Below are positions 45,011 to 56,902 of a stretch of 64,000 nucleotides of DNA, one piece after another. The translations under genes and the position numbers were made by a program. Under the pieces are notes generated by a model that was not told the DNA's origin, ran no database searches, and saw only the letters and a program-made list of their open reading frames with translations. This DNA comes from Buttiauxella gaviniae ATCC 51604 (lineage in GTDB: Bacteria > Pseudomonadota > Gammaproteobacteria > Enterobacterales > Enterobacteriaceae). Position 1 is the stretch's first letter. The number at the start of each line of letters is the position of its first letter. The stretch lies in assembly GCF_001654835.1 (NCBI RefSeq), contig NZ_LXEP01000015.1, positions 349,335 through 413,334 on the forward strand, read 5' to 3'.

Positions 45011-46035
45011 TACTGCCCTCCCTGGGTAGCAGGTGCAGGAGAAGCGGGCTTCCCTGCAGGAGCCTGAGTCATTCCGGTTGCCGGAGGTGGAATCGGAGCT
45101 GGGGCTGGCGGGCCAACAGAATCAGCCGGAGGCAATACCTGCGGCATCATTTGCATCAGACGCTCATTAGCTACGCGATGAACCTCTTCCGGCGGCATAG
45201 GGGTTTTGCCTTCACGATCCGCGCCCCACAACAGCAGCAAATAACGCAGACGTTGTAAACCCGCGGTTGGGCGAGCCTGAATAACTGTGTACGCACGTTG
45301 AGTATCAAGTTTCACAGAGGAAACGACACCCACCGGATAACCTTCAGGGAAGCGACCACCTAAACCAGACGTCACCAATACATCGCCTACGCGAATATCG
45401 GTATTTGCCGGTAAATGTTCCAGTTGTAGATCGTCAGTACAGCCGTTACCCGCCGCAATAACGCGAATGTCATTACGCAGTACCTGAATCGGCAGCGCAT
45501 GGGTCGCATCACAGATAAGCAAAACACGGCTGGTGAGTTTAGCCACCGCAATGACCTGACCTACGACACCTTTATCACTGATGACTGGCTGACCTTCATA
45601 GACCCCATTCACGCTCCCTTTATCAATGACAACCTGGTCACTGTAAGGATCGTTAACGGTAGAGATAACCTGAGTCACCATTTTTTGCTCGTCCTGACGC
45701 AACGGTGAACCAAGCAATTCGCGCAGACGTGCGTTTTCCTGACGATATTGACCCATCATCAGTAATTCGCTGTTTTTCAGGATCAGTTCCTGACGCAGTG
45801 CACGATTTTCGAGTTCTAGCTGATCGCGTGATGCCAGTGTTTGCGAGACGCTGTCGAGCAATTCACGGGGACCATTTGAGACAAAATAGAAAGGGCTGAC
45901 GGCAGTATCCATATACGTTCGAATTTGACTGAACGTACCCAGACGGCTATCGGCAATAATGACACCAATCGCCACCAGCACCGCCAGAATTAGGCGAAAC
46001 TGCAACGAAGGGCCACGGCTAAAAATTGGCTTCAT
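45010..46035 (-). CDS. mreC: rod shape-determining protein MreC
   Basis: 341 residues. One N-terminal membrane helix (about 12-28), a coiled coil ([19 protein letters not shown]), and the periplasmic beta-domains ([13 protein letters not shown] and [17 protein letters not shown]). Binds and activates PBP2-RodA in the elongasome. The C-terminal Pro/Ala-rich tail (after about residue 295) is around 25 residues shorter than in K-12 (367 residues, from memory); the folded domains are intact. Confidence 0.95.
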   Translation of the reverse strand: MKPIFSRGPSLQFRLILAVLVAIGVIIADSRLGTFSQIRTYMDTAVSPFYFVSNGPRELLDSVSQTLASRDQLELENRALRQELILKNSELLMMGQYRQENARLRELLGSPLRQDEQKMVTQVISTVNDPYSDQVVIDKGSVNGVYEGQPVISDKGVVGQVIAVAKLTSRVLLICDATHALPIQVLRNDIRVIAAGNGCTDDLQLEHLPANTDIRVGDVLVTSGLGGRFPEGYPVGVVSSVKLDTQRAYTVIQARPTAGLQRLRYLLLLWGADREGKTPMPPEEVHRVANERLMQMMPQVLPPADSVGPPAPAPIPPPATGMTQAPAGKPASPAPATQGGQ

Positions 46036-46103
46036 AGGCTATGCGTATTCCAGGGCCAGCAAGGAAAAGGCAGTGATGGTCACTGCCTTTTACGTGTGGC
46101 TGA

Positions 46104-47454
<1,351 letters not shown>

Positions 47455-49395
47455 TTAAACCGAGTATCTTTGCGAATATTTTTTCACGTTGCTATCGAGC
47501 GGTTCAGAGGCCGCAAAAAAATCTCCCTGAGCACCCGCCACGCCTTTCTCTACCAGTGTCTGCCATTCACTTCGCGTTCTTACACCGACCGCAAAAACTT
47601 GTGTCTGAGTCCCGTTACAAGCCTCAACCAAACTCTGTACAAACAGCTGATTTTCGGTTCGTTTCTCAATGTTACGCACAAGCCCTGGATGCAGTTTTAT
47701 CAACTCTACATCCAACTCTTTAATATAAGACGCACTCACTACGGTCAATCCCGCCTGGGAAACTGCAATACGTACGCCCAATGCTTTGATCAAACGAATC
47801 ACAGGTTGCAAACGGCTGATGTGTTGACAAACATCTGCCTCTGCAAGTTCAAAAAGAATACGTCGTCGAAGTGATTTTTCAGATTGCATTAACGCATCAC
47901 GCAACCAACGCTGGAAAGGAGCCCGAATCAGTGATTCAACCGACACTTGAATGGCTAACGTTTCTTCAGGCCAGAATCCTGCTAACGGCAATAGCCGTGC
48001 GATGATTTGTCGGTCATATTGCTCCGATAAACCAAACTGCTTAACCATCGGCAAATACTCTGCCGCCAATACTTCTTGTTCACCGTCGAAAATCCGACAC
48101 ATAATTTCCCGATGATGCACATAGCCATCGCGCTTCACGGACGGTTTTTGGTAGAAGCGTGGACCGCCACGTTGCAACACCTGCTCAATGAGCGTACGCC
48201 ATTTAACGTTACCACGCCCTTTTTCCGGCAAACTATCGTCATAAACCGACCAGCCGTTGGTTCCTTGCAGGGAAGCATTACGCGTCGCCACCTCTGCATT
48301 CTCGATAACTTGCTCTTTGCTTTGCCCGCTACGCCATGCGCAAATACCGATATGCATCATGTCATTACGATCCAACATTCGCGTTGGGGGTAGCGAATCG
48401 ACGGCCTTCAGTAATTGGTTGGCAATGCTATCGGCTTCTTTCAATGTGCGGTGCGGCAACAAAACGGCAAAATCACTACGGAAATAGCGTGCCAGCAAAG
48501 CCCCCGGATAGCGCATCACAAATGTCGATAACATATTAATAATCGTAAACAAATACTCTTCTACTGCGTTTCGCTCCCAAGTTTCATGCAGTGTTTCAAA
48601 ATCCGGTAAACGAATAATCATCACCACACCATGCGCGCCAACTTGCTCCTGCTCATCGAGTAAAGTCGCCAGTTGGTTATCAAAGAACAGGCGATTATTC
48701 AGACCCGTTTTCGCATCTTGCGCGGCGAAAGCACGAATCAGAGTATCCATTCGGCTACGTTGTTCGCTGGCGTTTTGCAGATCTGAAAGCAACACATCAA
48801 GCGCACTACTGGCTTGTGGCGGCCATTCCAGCACCGAGCCACGTACTTCAACACCTCTTTCGCCATTCAGAATTCGTCGCGCACGGCTTTCCAGTAACTC
48901 TTGCCCGGCAAGCTGTTTTTTCATCCAGCGGATAGCAAAGAACAGCACGATAAGCATGAATCCAATCGTGATAGAAAGAGGTACCGTCGCGAAAAGAGAT
49001 TTGTAGTAATCCGCGACCGGATCGCGATAGGTCAAACTGAGAAACATGCCGGGATGCTTCATTAATTCAACAGTCACGGTGCGGAAATTGTAGCTGTTTC
49101 CCAGCAAGCGATAGGTTTGGGTCAATTGGTGCTGATAAACGGTGTTATCGCCAATTTTGAAATCGACCGCGATGATATCAATCGGAACCATAACCTCATT
49201 GAGGCGCTTGATCAGAGCATCTGGTGAGCTGGAAACTAAATCGTTATCAATAATGGTGGCAACAGCAACCACACGCTGATGCACTTTATAATGCATCGCA
49301 TTAAAGAAGCTTAATGAACAACCAACGAGCGTCACAAAAATAGCGAGCCCCGTCAGCAATGTCATAAAAGCAGAGAGTTTCGTCGTTAATCGCAT
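47455..49395 (-). CDS. csrD: RNase E specificity factor CsrD
   Basis: 646 residues from the ATG at 49395 (MRLTTKLSAFMTLLTG), the E. coli length; the frame is open to 49527 but not conserved. Two membrane helices (about 10-30 and 135-155) flank a periplasmic sensor loop, then a HAMP-like region, a GGDEF domain whose signature is degenerate (RYFRSDFAVLLPHR) and an EAL domain whose signature is degenerate (HHREIMCRIFDGE). It therefore neither makes nor breaks c-di-GMP; it targets the CsrB and CsrC sRNAs to RNase E. Confidence 0.95.
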   Translation of the reverse strand: MRLTTKLSAFMTLLTGLAIFVTLVGCSLSFFNAMHYKVHQRVVAVATIIDNDLVSSSPDALIKRLNEVMVPIDIIAVDFKIGDNTVYQHQLTQTYRLLGNSYNFRTVTVELMKHPGMFLSLTYRDPVADYYKSLFATVPLSITIGFMLIVLFFAIRWMKKQLAGQELLESRARRILNGERGVEVRGSVLEWPPQASSALDVLLSDLQNASEQRSRMDTLIRAFAAQDAKTGLNNRLFFDNQLATLLDEQEQVGAHGVVMIIRLPDFETLHETWERNAVEEYLFTIINMLSTFVMRYPGALLARYFRSDFAVLLPHRTLKEADSIANQLLKAVDSLPPTRMLDRNDMMHIGICAWRSGQSKEQVIENAEVATRNASLQGTNGWSVYDDSLPEKGRGNVKWRTLIEQVLQRGGPRFYQKPSVKRDGYVHHREIMCRIFDGEQEVLAAEYLPMVKQFGLSEQYDRQIIARLLPLAGFWPEETLAIQVSVESLIRAPFQRWLRDALMQSEKSLRRRILFELAEADVCQHISRLQPVIRLIKALGVRIAVSQAGLTVVSASYIKELDVELIKLHPGLVRNIEKRTENQLFVQSLVEACNGTQTQVFAVGVRTRSEWQTLVEKGVAGAQGDFFAASEPLDSNVKKYSQRYSV

Positions 49396-49680
49396 CCTTG
49401 TGTTAACTCCGTTTGGTGAAGATATACCAAGCCTGACCTGATGCGGCATTACATAGCAAAAGAGGTGCCCTGGCAAACACAGTGAACATATTCTCACCCT
49501 TTGTTGCAAAGCGAGTGTTTTGCACACTGAAACTCAAGTATAGCTGCTGACAGCTCTGCCCCTATTAACAAATATTCAACAAACCTAGAACTATGTTTAA
49601 GTTTCAATTTTTTGTGACAAATTCGCAGGGTTTAGCGTTCTCCGTCATGCTTAGGGAATAAAGCCACGCTGGAGTATAAG

Positions 49681-50685
49681 ATGAAGAAGGTCGCCCGCTT
49701 CACAGAAGCTGATGTCACAGCTGAATCCGTTTTTATGATGAAACGCCGCCAGGTACTGAAAGCACTAGGTATCAGTGCGGCTGCCCTCTCGCTTCCTCAG
49801 ACTGCAAATGCAGATATTCTTTCCTGGTTTAAAGGTAATGACCGGCCACCAGCCCCTTCAGGGAAACCTTTGCAATTTAGTAAACCGGAACAATGGCAGG
49901 CAAAGCTCGCCATGACCCCAGAAGATAAAGTCACTGGCTACAATAACTTCTACGAATTTGGTCTGGATAAAGCCGACCCTGCGGCAAACGCCGGGAGTCT
50001 GAAAACCGATCCGTGGAAAATCACCATTAGTGGCGAAGTAGCAAAACCACTGACACTGGATTACGACGATCTCTACAAAAAATTCACGCTTGAAGAGCGA
50101 ATTTATCGCATGCGTTGTGTTGAAGCCTGGTCAATGGTTGTGCCGTGGATTGGTTTCCCACTCAGCAAGTTGCTGGCTTTGGTTGAACCAACCAGCAATG
50201 CGAAATATGTCGCCTTCGAAACAATTTACGACCCTGAGCAAATGCCTGGACAGAAAGATCGATTTATTGGCGGCGGTTTGAAGTATCCCTACGTTGAAGG
50301 ACTGCGACTTGATGAAGCGATGCATCCGCTAACTTTGCTGACTGTGGGTGTTTATGGCAAAGCGCTACCGCCGCAAAACGGCGCGCCAATCCGCCTGACC
50401 GTTCCGTGGAAATATGGCTTTAAAGGGATTAAATCGATCATCAGTATCAAACTGGTTAGTGAACTACCGCCCACCACCTGGAATATGGCAGCTCCAAATG
50501 AATATGGATTTTATGCCAACGTAAACCCAAATGTTGACCACCCACGCTGGTCGCAGGCGAGTGAAAGATTCATTGGTTCAGGTGGCGTGCTTGATGTAAA
50601 ACGCCAGCCTACATTGCTGTTTAATGGCTATGCCGATCAGGTTGCTTCGCTGTACCGAGGTTTAAATCTGAAGGAGAATTTCTAA
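49681..50685 (+). CDS. msrP: methionine sulfoxide reductase catalytic subunit MsrP (YedY)
   Basis: 334 residues. Twin-arginine signal ([11 protein letters not shown], Arg22-Arg23) with cleavage probably after TANA (about residue 44). Molybdopterin domain of the sulfite-oxidase family with molybdenum-ligand Cys146 in [15 protein letters not shown]. Repairs oxidised periplasmic methionines, receiving electrons from MsrQ. The GTG of msrQ follows the stop immediately. In K-12 msrPQ lies beside hprSR elsewhere in the genome; here it is between csrD and aroQ. Confidence 0.96.
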   Translation: MKKVARFTEADVTAESVFMMKRRQVLKALGISAAALSLPQTANADILSWFKGNDRPPAPSGKPLQFSKPEQWQAKLAMTPEDKVTGYNNFYEFGLDKADPAANAGSLKTDPWKITISGEVAKPLTLDYDDLYKKFTLEERIYRMRCVEAWSMVVPWIGFPLSKLLALVEPTSNAKYVAFETIYDPEQMPGQKDRFIGGGLKYPYVEGLRLDEAMHPLTLLTVGVYGKALPPQNGAPIRLTVPWKYGFKGIKSIISIKLVSELPPTTWNMAAPNEYGFYANVNPNVDHPRWSQASERFIGSGGVLDVKRQPTLLFNGYADQVASLYRGLNLKENF

Positions 50686-51285
50686 GTGAGATTAACTGCA
50701 AAGCAAATCACGTGGCTAAAAGTGGGGTTACATCTCGCGGCATTCTTACCTTTTGTCTGGCTATTTTATGCCGCAAACCAAGGTTTTTTGAGCGCCGATC
50801 CGGCGAAGGATATCCAGCATTTTACCGGCAGGATGGCGCTCAAGTTACTGCTGGCGACTCTCCTGGTCACCCCTTTAGCGCGATACGGTAAACAACCACT
50901 GCTGATTCGTACCCGTCGTCTACTGGGATTGTGGTGTTTTGCCTGGGCCACTCTTCATCTAACTAGCTACGCCATGCTGGAACTGGGAATCAGTAATCTG
51001 GCACTGCTCGGCAAGGAGTTGGTCACGCGCCCCTATTTGACTTTAGGAATAATCAGCTGGCTGGTGCTGCTATCATTGGCGGCAACATCGACCCAATCTT
51101 TACAACGAAAATTAGGTTCACGCTGGCAAAAACTGCATAACTTCGTCTATCTGGTCGCAATTCTCGCCCCCATACATTTTTTATGGTCAGTAAAGGTTAT
51201 TTCCCCGCAACCGTTGCTGTATGCTCTTGGCGCATTCATCCTTTTGGCCTTGCGCTATAAGAAATTCCGGATGTGGCTGCGTTAA
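50686..51285 (+). CDS. msrQ: heme-binding membrane subunit MsrQ (YedZ)
   Basis: 199 residues from a GTG at 50686, directly after the msrP TAA and with AAGGAG upstream. Ferric-reductase-like transmembrane domain with about six helices; likely heme-ligand His residues in [18 protein letters not shown] and [19 protein letters not shown]. It passes electrons from the respiratory chain or flavin reductase to MsrP. Somewhat shorter than the K-12 protein (about 211, from memory) at the C-terminus. Confidence 0.94.
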   Translation: MRLTAKQITWLKVGLHLAAFLPFVWLFYAANQGFLSADPAKDIQHFTGRMALKLLLATLLVTPLARYGKQPLLIRTRRLLGLWCFAWATLHLTSYAMLELGISNLALLGKELVTRPYLTLGIISWLVLLSLAATSTQSLQRKLGSRWQKLHNFVYLVAILAPIHFLWSVKVISPQPLLYALGAFILLALRYKKFRMWLR

Positions 51286-51380
51286 CTCCAGATATGTGTT
51301 CTTCTCCGCAGAAAAGTGATCAACTGTGCCCCTAAAAAGGATATGAGTTGATCATCTTCCCTGATAAGACCAGTATTTAG

Positions 51381-51408
51381 CTGCCAAATGCTACGAAATC
51401 GTTATAAT
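51381..51408 (+). promoter_or_regulatory. candidate aroQ-accBC promoter
   Basis: CTGCCA (51381-51386) and a perfect TATAAT (51403-51408) with a 16-base spacer, followed by a long leader of about 100 nt before aroQ. The leader holds an imperfect AGGTAT..TTTT/AAAATACCT hairpin (51471-51492) ending 25 bases before the aroQ ATG. In E. coli accBC is autoregulated by BCCP. Confidence 0.6.
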
Positions 51409-51517
51409 GTGCGACTTTGGTTTTTCTGACAGGCCATTTTCTGGCTCTGAAGGTGACAACCGAGCAACTTAGGTATATTTTGTAAAATACCTACAAATTG
51501 CAGGAGATGGCAGCACG

Positions 51518-51970
51518 ATGTCGGCTAATTTTCACATTTTGCTTTTGAACGGTCCGAATCTTAACATGCTGGGAACACGCGAGCCTGAGAAGTACGGCAC
51601 GCTGACGCTAGCGCAAATTGTTAACTCTCTCGAAGAAGAAGCAAAAACGCTAAATGTCTCGTTCAGCCACCTGCAATCTAATGCTGAATATGAGTTGATC
51701 GACCGAATTCATCAGGCTAAAGACACTGTCGATTTTATTCTGATTAATCCGGCCGCGTTTACACATACCAGCGTTGCGCTGCGTGATGCCTTGTTAGCGG
51801 TGGATATTCCGTTTATCGAGATCCATCTGAGCAATGTGCATGCGCGCGAACCGTTCCGCCATCATTCATATCTTTCTGATAAAGCGGTTGGTGTCATCTG
51901 CGGATTAGGCGCTGACGGCTATTCATATGCACTACAGACGGCGGTAAAACGCTTGTCAAAATCCATCTAA
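51518..51970 (+). CDS. aroQ: 3-dehydroquinate dehydratase, type II
   Basis: 150 residues, the typical type II length. Catalytic lid residues Arg21 and Tyr26 ([13 protein letters not shown]), Asn/Gly-rich [15 protein letters not shown], and catalytic His103 with [12 protein letters not shown]. Dodecameric enzyme dehydrating 3-dehydroquinate to 3-dehydroshikimate in the shikimate pathway, by a mechanism unrelated to type I AroD. K-12 uses only the type I enzyme; aroQ ahead of accBC is found in many other gamma-proteobacteria. accB follows after 21 bases, implying one operon. Confidence 0.96.
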   Translation: MSANFHILLLNGPNLNMLGTREPEKYGTLTLAQIVNSLEEEAKTLNVSFSHLQSNAEYELIDRIHQAKDTVDFILINPAAFTHTSVALRDALLAVDIPFIEIHLSNVHAREPFRHHSYLSDKAVGVICGLGADGYSYALQTAVKRLSKSI

Positions 51971-51991
51971 ACAAGAGTACGGAACCCACTC

Positions 51992-52465
51992 ATGGATATT
52001 CGTAAGATTAAAAAACTGATCGAGCTGGTTGAAGAATCAGGCATTTCTGAACTGGAAATTTCTGAGGGCGAAGAATCTGTTCGCATCAGTCGTGCACCGG
52101 TAAACACCGGCTACCCGATGATGCAACAGGCTTATGCTGCGCCAATGTACCAGCCACAGCCACAGGCCGGCCTGTCTAACGTTGTTGCACCTGCCGCTCC
52201 GGCAGAAGCACCGGCGGCTGCTGAAATCAGTGGTCACATCGTGCGTTCCCCAATGGTCGGTACTTTCTACCGCACCCCAAGCCCGGATGCTAAATCATTT
52301 GTTGAAGTTGGCCAGAAGGTTAACGTTGGCGACACTCTGTGTATCGTTGAAGCAATGAAAATGATGAACCAGATCGAAGCTGACAAAGCCGGTGTGGTGA
52401 AAGCCATTCTGGTTGAAAATGGTCAACCGGTTGAATTTGACGAGCCGCTGGTCGTCATCGAGTAA
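51992..52465 (+). CDS. accB: biotin carboxyl carrier protein of acetyl-CoA carboxylase
   Basis: 157 residues (E. coli 156). N-terminal dimerisation helix, a Pro/Ala-rich flexible linker (about 50-77), and a biotinyl domain with the biotinylated Lys123 in [12 protein letters not shown] and the thumb region [14 protein letters not shown]. It carries the carboxybiotin between AccC and AccAD for malonyl-CoA synthesis. accC begins 10 bases after its stop. Confidence 0.97.
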   Translation: MDIRKIKKLIELVEESGISELEISEGEESVRISRAPVNTGYPMMQQAYAAPMYQPQPQAGLSNVVAPAAPAEAPAAAEISGHIVRSPMVGTFYRTPSPDAKSFVEVGQKVNVGDTLCIVEAMKMMNQIEADKAGVVKAILVENGQPVEFDEPLVVIE

Positions 52466-52475
52466 CGAGGCGAAC

Positions 52476-53822
52476 ATGCTGGATAAAATTGTCATCGCTA
52501 ACCGTGGTGAGATTGCATTGCGTATTCTTCGTGCCTGTAAAGAACTTGGCATCAAGACTGTCGCGGTACACTCCACTGCCGATCGCGATCTAAAACACGT
52601 ATTGCTGGCGGACGAAACTGTTTGTATCGGCCCGGCTCAGTCCGTAAAAAGCTATCTGAATATCCCGGCTATCATCTCTGCGGCAGAAATTACTGGCGCC
52701 GTTGCGATTCACCCGGGTTATGGCTTCCTGTCTGAAAATGCCAACTTCGCTGAGCAGGTTGAGCGTTCAGGCTTTATCTTCATTGGCCCGCGTGCTGAAA
52801 CTATCCGTCTGATGGGCGATAAAGTTTCTGCAATCAACGCAATGAAGAAAGCTGGTGTACCTTGCGTACCAGGCTCTGACGGCCCTCTTGACGGCGATAT
52901 GGATAAAAACCGTGCCCATGCTAAACGCATCGGTTACCCGGTAATTATTAAAGCGTCCGGCGGCGGCGGCGGTCGTGGTATGCGTGTCGTACGTAACGAT
53001 GCCGATCTGGAACAATCCATTAATATGACCCGTGCGGAAGCAAAAGCTGCTTTCAACAACGATATGGTCTATATGGAGAAGTACCTGGAAAACCCACGCC
53101 ACATCGAGATTCAAGTTCTTGCTGATGGCCAGGGTAAAGCGATCTATCTGGCTGAACGTGACTGCTCTATGCAGCGTCGTCACCAGAAAGTTGTGGAAGA
53201 AGCGCCAGCACCAGGCATCACGCCTGAGCTGCGTAAATTCATCGGTGAGCGCTGTTCTAAAGCGTGTATCGATATCAACTATCGCGGTGCAGGTACATTC
53301 GAGTTCCTGTTCGAAAACGGTGAGTTCTACTTTATCGAGATGAACACCCGTATCCAGGTTGAACACCCGGTAACAGAAATGATCACCGGTGTTGATCTGA
53401 TTAAAGAACAGCTTCGCATTGCTGCAGGACAACCACTGTCTATCAAGCAAGAAGATGTTCAGGTTAAAGGCCACGCGGTTGAATGCCGTATTAACGCCGA
53501 AGACCCGAATACCTTCCTGCCAAGTCCTGGCAAAATTACTCGCTGCCATGTGCCGGGTGGTTTTGGTGTACGTTGGGAATCGCATATCTATTCCGGCTAC
53601 ACTGTTCCTCCATACTACGATTCAATGATCGCAAAACTTATTTGTTACGGTGAAACCCGTGAAGTGGCGATTGCGCGTATGAAGAACGCCCTGGCTGAGC
53701 TGATCATCGATGGCATCAAAACCAACGTTGATTTGCAGACTCGCATCATGAACGATGAAAACTTCCAGCACGGCGGGACTAACATCCACTATCTGGAGAA
53801 GAAACTGGGTCTTCAGGACTAA
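52476..53822 (+). CDS. accC: biotin carboxylase subunit of acetyl-CoA carboxylase
   Basis: 448 residues from the ATG at 52476 ([14 protein letters not shown]), with ACGAGG 4 bases upstream; the frame is open from 52413 but that part overlaps accB. ATP-grasp fold: glycine-rich lid GGGGGRGMR at residues 162-170, Lys159, and catalytic [13 protein letters not shown]. Carboxylates biotin on AccB using ATP and bicarbonate. Ends one residue earlier than E. coli. Followed by a strong terminator. Confidence 0.98.
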   Translation: MLDKIVIANRGEIALRILRACKELGIKTVAVHSTADRDLKHVLLADETVCIGPAQSVKSYLNIPAIISAAEITGAVAIHPGYGFLSENANFAEQVERSGFIFIGPRAETIRLMGDKVSAINAMKKAGVPCVPGSDGPLDGDMDKNRAHAKRIGYPVIIKASGGGGGRGMRVVRNDADLEQSINMTRAEAKAAFNNDMVYMEKYLENPRHIEIQVLADGQGKAIYLAERDCSMQRRHQKVVEEAPAPGITPELRKFIGERCSKACIDINYRGAGTFEFLFENGEFYFIEMNTRIQVEHPVTEMITGVDLIKEQLRIAAGQPLSIKQEDVQVKGHAVECRINAEDPNTFLPSPGKITRCHVPGGFGVRWESHIYSGYTVPPYYDSMIAKLICYGETREVAIARMKNALAELIIDGIKTNVDLQTRIMNDENFQHGGTNIHYLEKKLGLQD

Positions 53823-53844
53823 GTTTTCTCAGTCAACATCGCTA

Positions 53845-53873
53845 AAAGGCCGGTTATCCGGCCTTTTTCTTTT
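53845..53873 (+). terminator. aroQ-accBC terminator
   Basis: Nine-base stem AAAGGCCGG/CCGGCCTTT with a TTAT loop followed by a T-rich tract, 22 bases after accC. Confidence 0.94.
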
Positions 53874-53921
53874 TTGGCTATGCGTTACAATCGCCGCTTT
53901 CCGCCAACTCAAGGGACAACA

Positions 53922-54164
53922 ATGGACGCGCGTTTTGTTCAGGCCCATAAAGAAGCCCGCTGGGCGCTTTGGCTAACCCTTCTTTATCTCGCAGCATGGT
54001 TAGTGGCTGCTTACTTACCTAATAACGATATCGGCCCAACAGGTCTCCCACACTGGTTTGAAATGGCGTGCCTGCTGGTACCTCTGCTGTTTATTTTGCT
54101 GTGCTGGGCCATGGTGAAGTTCATCTTCCGCGATATCCCATTGGAGGATGATCATGCAGCTTGA
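53922..54164 (+). CDS. yhdT: small inner-membrane protein YhdT (DUF997)
   Basis: 80 residues from the ATG at 53922 (MDARFVQAHKEARWAL), the E. coli length; upstream codons in frame run into the terminator. Two transmembrane segments (about 15-33 and 45-66). It overlaps the panF start by 11 bases and is always paired with panF, which suggests a helper or coupled role, but its function is not known. Confidence 0.92.
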   Translation: MDARFVQAHKEARWALWLTLLYLAAWLVAAYLPNNDIGPTGLPHWFEMACLLVPLLFILLCWAMVKFIFRDIPLEDDHAA

Positions 54165-55608
54165 AGTCGTACTGCCGCTGGTAGCCTATCTGTTAGTCGT
54201 CTTTGGCATTTCAATGTATGCCATGAGGCGTCGCACGACAGGAAATTTCCTTAACGAGTATTTCCTCGGTAGCCGTTCAATGGGTGGCTTCGTATTAGCG
54301 ATGACGCTCACCGCCACCTATATCAGCGCCAGCTCGTTTATTGGCGGTCCTGGAGCTGCTTATAAATATGGCCTGGGCTGGGTTTTGCTGGCAATGATTC
54401 AGCTTCCCGCGGTGTGGTTATCACTGGGGATTCTGGGTAAAAAGTTTGCCATTCTGGCGCGTCGCTATAACGCCGTTACCCTGAACGACATGCTGTATGC
54501 GCGCTACCAAAGCCGGCTGCTGGTGTGGCTGGCAAGTATTAGCCTGTTGGTGGCATTTATCGGTGCCATGACCGTGCAGTTCATTGGCGGGGCCCGCTTG
54601 CTGGAAACCGCTGCGGGTATTCCTTACGAAACTGGTTTGCTGATTTTTGGTATCAGTATCGCGCTTTACACTGCATTCGGTGGCTTCCGTGCCAGCGTTC
54701 TCAACGATGCGATGCAGGGAATGGTGATGCTGGTTGGAACGATTCTGCTGTTGATGGGTATCGTTCACGCTGCGGGTGGCTTGCACAACGCGGTAGATAC
54801 GCTTCAACGCATTGACCCTAAGCTTGTCTCACCACAGGGTGCCGATGACATCCTCTCTCCAACCTTCATGACCTCATTCTGGGTGCTGGTCTGTTTCGGC
54901 GTGATTGGATTGCCTCACACGGCGGTGCGTTGCATCTCTTATAAAGACAGTAAAGCCGTACACCGTGGAATTATCCTCGGCACGATTGTGGTGGCGATTT
55001 TGATGTTTGGTATGCACCTGGCCGGTGCACTAGGCCGCGCAGTGATACCTGATTTGAAAGTACCGGATTTAGTTATCCCAACATTAATGGTCACAGTTCT
55101 GCCACCGTTCGCGGCAGGGATCTTCCTCGCAGCACCAATGGCAGCAATCATGTCGACAATTAATGCCCAACTGCTTCAATCGTCAGCTACGATCGTCAAA
55201 GATCTTTATCTGAATATGAGACCAGATCAGATCACTAACGAAAAGCGTCTGAAAAGAATGTCATCGGTGATCACACTGATTTTAGGTGCGTTACTGCTAC
55301 TTGCAGCATGGCGTCCGCCTGAAATGATCATCTGGCTGAATTTGCTGGCATTCGGTGGGTTAGAAGCTGTGTTCCTGTGGCCTTTAGTGCTCGGTCTTTA
55401 TTGGGAACGGGCAAATGCCGCAGGCGCGTTAAGCGCAATGATTGTCGGTGGCGGGTTGTATGCAGCGCTGGCGAGCTTCAAAATCCAGTTCCTGGGCTTC
55501 CACCCAATTGTGCCATCCTTATTATTAAGTTTGCTGGCGTTCCTGGTAGGCAACCGTTTTGGCCAGCCTTTACCTGTACCAGCACTCGTTTCAACTACTG
55601 ATAAATAA
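54154..55608 (+). CDS. panF: sodium/pantothenate symporter PanF
   Basis: 484 residues from the ATG at 54154 ([13 protein letters not shown]). GGAGG (54143-54147) lies 6 bases before it, while the ATG at 54148 directly abuts the GGAGG and is unlikely. Sodium:solute symporter family with about 12-13 helices; signatures [26 protein letters not shown] and [15 protein letters not shown]. Imports pantothenate for coenzyme A synthesis. Overlaps yhdT. Confidence 0.96.
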   Translation: MQLEVVLPLVAYLLVVFGISMYAMRRRTTGNFLNEYFLGSRSMGGFVLAMTLTATYISASSFIGGPGAAYKYGLGWVLLAMIQLPAVWLSLGILGKKFAILARRYNAVTLNDMLYARYQSRLLVWLASISLLVAFIGAMTVQFIGGARLLETAAGIPYETGLLIFGISIALYTAFGGFRASVLNDAMQGMVMLVGTILLLMGIVHAAGGLHNAVDTLQRIDPKLVSPQGADDILSPTFMTSFWVLVCFGVIGLPHTAVRCISYKDSKAVHRGIILGTIVVAILMFGMHLAGALGRAVIPDLKVPDLVIPTLMVTVLPPFAAGIFLAAPMAAIMSTINAQLLQSSATIVKDLYLNMRPDQITNEKRLKRMSSVITLILGALLLLAAWRPPEMIIWLNLLAFGGLEAVFLWPLVLGLYWERANAAGALSAMIVGGGLYAALASFKIQFLGFHPIVPSLLLSLLAFLVGNRFGQPLPVPALVSTTDK

Positions 55609-55619
55609 AGAGTTTCGCT

Positions 55620-56501
55620 ATGCCATGGATTCAACTGAAAATTAATACTACTGGCGCAACCGCTGAAGAACTCGGCGACGCACTGATTGAAAGCGGCGCT
55701 GTATCCGTGACCTTTCAGGATACCCATGACACACCGGTATTTGAGCCACTACCTGGCGAAACCCGTTTATGGGGCGATACCGATGTGATCGGTCTGTACG
55801 ACGCTGAAGCCGACATGAACGATGTGGTCGCTATCCTCGAAAACTGCCCACTGCTGAACGTTGGTTTCCACCATAAAATCGAGCAGATCGAAGACAAAGA
55901 CTGGGAACGTGAATGGATGGATAACTTCCACCCAATGCGCTTTGGGAAACGCCTGTGGATTTGCCCAAGCTGGCGCGATGTGCCAGACGCTAGCGCAGTG
56001 AACGTGATGCTGGATCCAGGCCTTGCGTTTGGTACCGGCACTCACCCAACGACCTCTTTGTGTCTTGAGTGGCTTGATAGCTTAGATCTGGCGGGCAAAA
56101 CCGTTATCGATTTTGGCTGCGGCTCAGGCATTCTTGCTATTGCCGCACTGAAATTGGGCGCAGTGAAAGCAATTGGTATTGATATCGACCCGCAGGCGAT
56201 TCAGGCCAGCCGCGATAACGCAGAACGCAATGGTGTTTCTGATCGCCTGGAACTGTATCTGCCTAAAGACCAGCCAGAAGTCATGAGCGCCGATGTGGTC
56301 GTTGCTAACATCCTGGCAGGCCCTTTGCGTGAGTTAGCCCCGTTAATCAGCGTGCTGCCTGTTCAGGGCGGTTTCCTTGGACTTTCTGGCGTTCTGGCAA
56401 GCCAGGCCGAGGGGGTTTGCGAAGCATATCAGGATAAATTCACGCTCGATCCAGTCGCAGAAAAAGAAGAATGGTGCCGAATTACCGGTATCAAACTCTA
56501 A
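55620..56501 (+). CDS. prmA: ribosomal protein L11 methyltransferase PrmA
   Basis: 293 residues. N-terminal substrate-recognition domain (about 1-55), a linker with [15 protein letters not shown], and a class-I SAM methyltransferase domain with motif I DFGCGSG at residues 164-170 and [12 protein letters not shown] just before. It trimethylates L11 at several amines. It follows panF by 11 bases, so it is probably in the same transcript. Confidence 0.97.
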   Translation: MPWIQLKINTTGATAEELGDALIESGAVSVTFQDTHDTPVFEPLPGETRLWGDTDVIGLYDAEADMNDVVAILENCPLLNVGFHHKIEQIEDKDWEREWMDNFHPMRFGKRLWICPSWRDVPDASAVNVMLDPGLAFGTGTHPTTSLCLEWLDSLDLAGKTVIDFGCGSGILAIAALKLGAVKAIGIDIDPQAIQASRDNAERNGVSDRLELYLPKDQPEVMSADVVVANILAGPLRELAPLISVLPVQGGFLGLSGVLASQAEGVCEAYQDKFTLDPVAEKEEWCRITGIKL

Positions 56502-56902
56502 AACCTTCCTCTCAGTAACGTGGTATCAAGCCACGTTACTGATCTCAAAATTCCTCGTGCAACACTCCGTTTACAACAATTCATCCCAGTGATAACTCGC
56601 AGTAAAATGAGATGCCGATCGCAGAAAAACACTAATTTTGGTGATTTAAGCAGCACTTTATCTGGTGTCTTATACGTAAAAAATAATGAATTACCCCTGA
56701 ATGTGGTGAAAATATAAAAGCGCACAAATCAACCAATAATACATAACACACTGAAAAATATAATTAATTTATTTTTATCACTTCACGAGATAAGGATTCA
56801 TTGATCTACGACAGCTGATTGTTCAAAGTTTGGCCTTTCATCTCAGGCTAAAAATGCGTAATATACGCCGCCTTGCAGGCAAGTATGGTCATTTCTTAAC
56901 TC
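56502..56902. other. prmA-dusB intergenic region
   Basis: 401 bases without a gene. It opens with a perfect 11-base hairpin (CAGTAACGTGG/CCACGTTACTG, 56513-56541) with no T run, probably the 3' end of the prmA message. The middle, about 56700-56800, is strongly AT-rich, as expected for the Fis/IHF/H-NS-type upstream region of the dusB-fis promoter. Confidence 0.55.
56836..56872 (+). promoter_or_regulatory. dusB-fis promoter
   Basis: TAATAT at 56859-56864 with a weak -35 (TTTCAT, 56836-56841) and a GC-rich discriminator (ACGCCGCC), the known layout of the growth-rate and stringently controlled fis promoter; the following CTTGCAGGC..AGTATGGTCATTTC sequence also matches the K-12 leader. Transcription would begin about 56871. 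Fis autorepression sites are expected around it but were not individually assigned. Confidence 0.8.

Noticed and set aside
49396..49527. N-terminal extension of csrD by 44 residues
   Set aside because: The added residues are not conserved; the ATG at 49395 gives the exact E. coli length and begins with the conserved membrane helix. Similar extensions of mdh, elbB, sspA, rplM, mreB and hpf were rejected for the same reason.
52767..53585. 272-codon open frame antisense to accC
   Set aside because: It lies fully inside a highly conserved gene on the other strand, has no ribosome-binding site and has composition expected of an antisense shadow of GC-rich codons.
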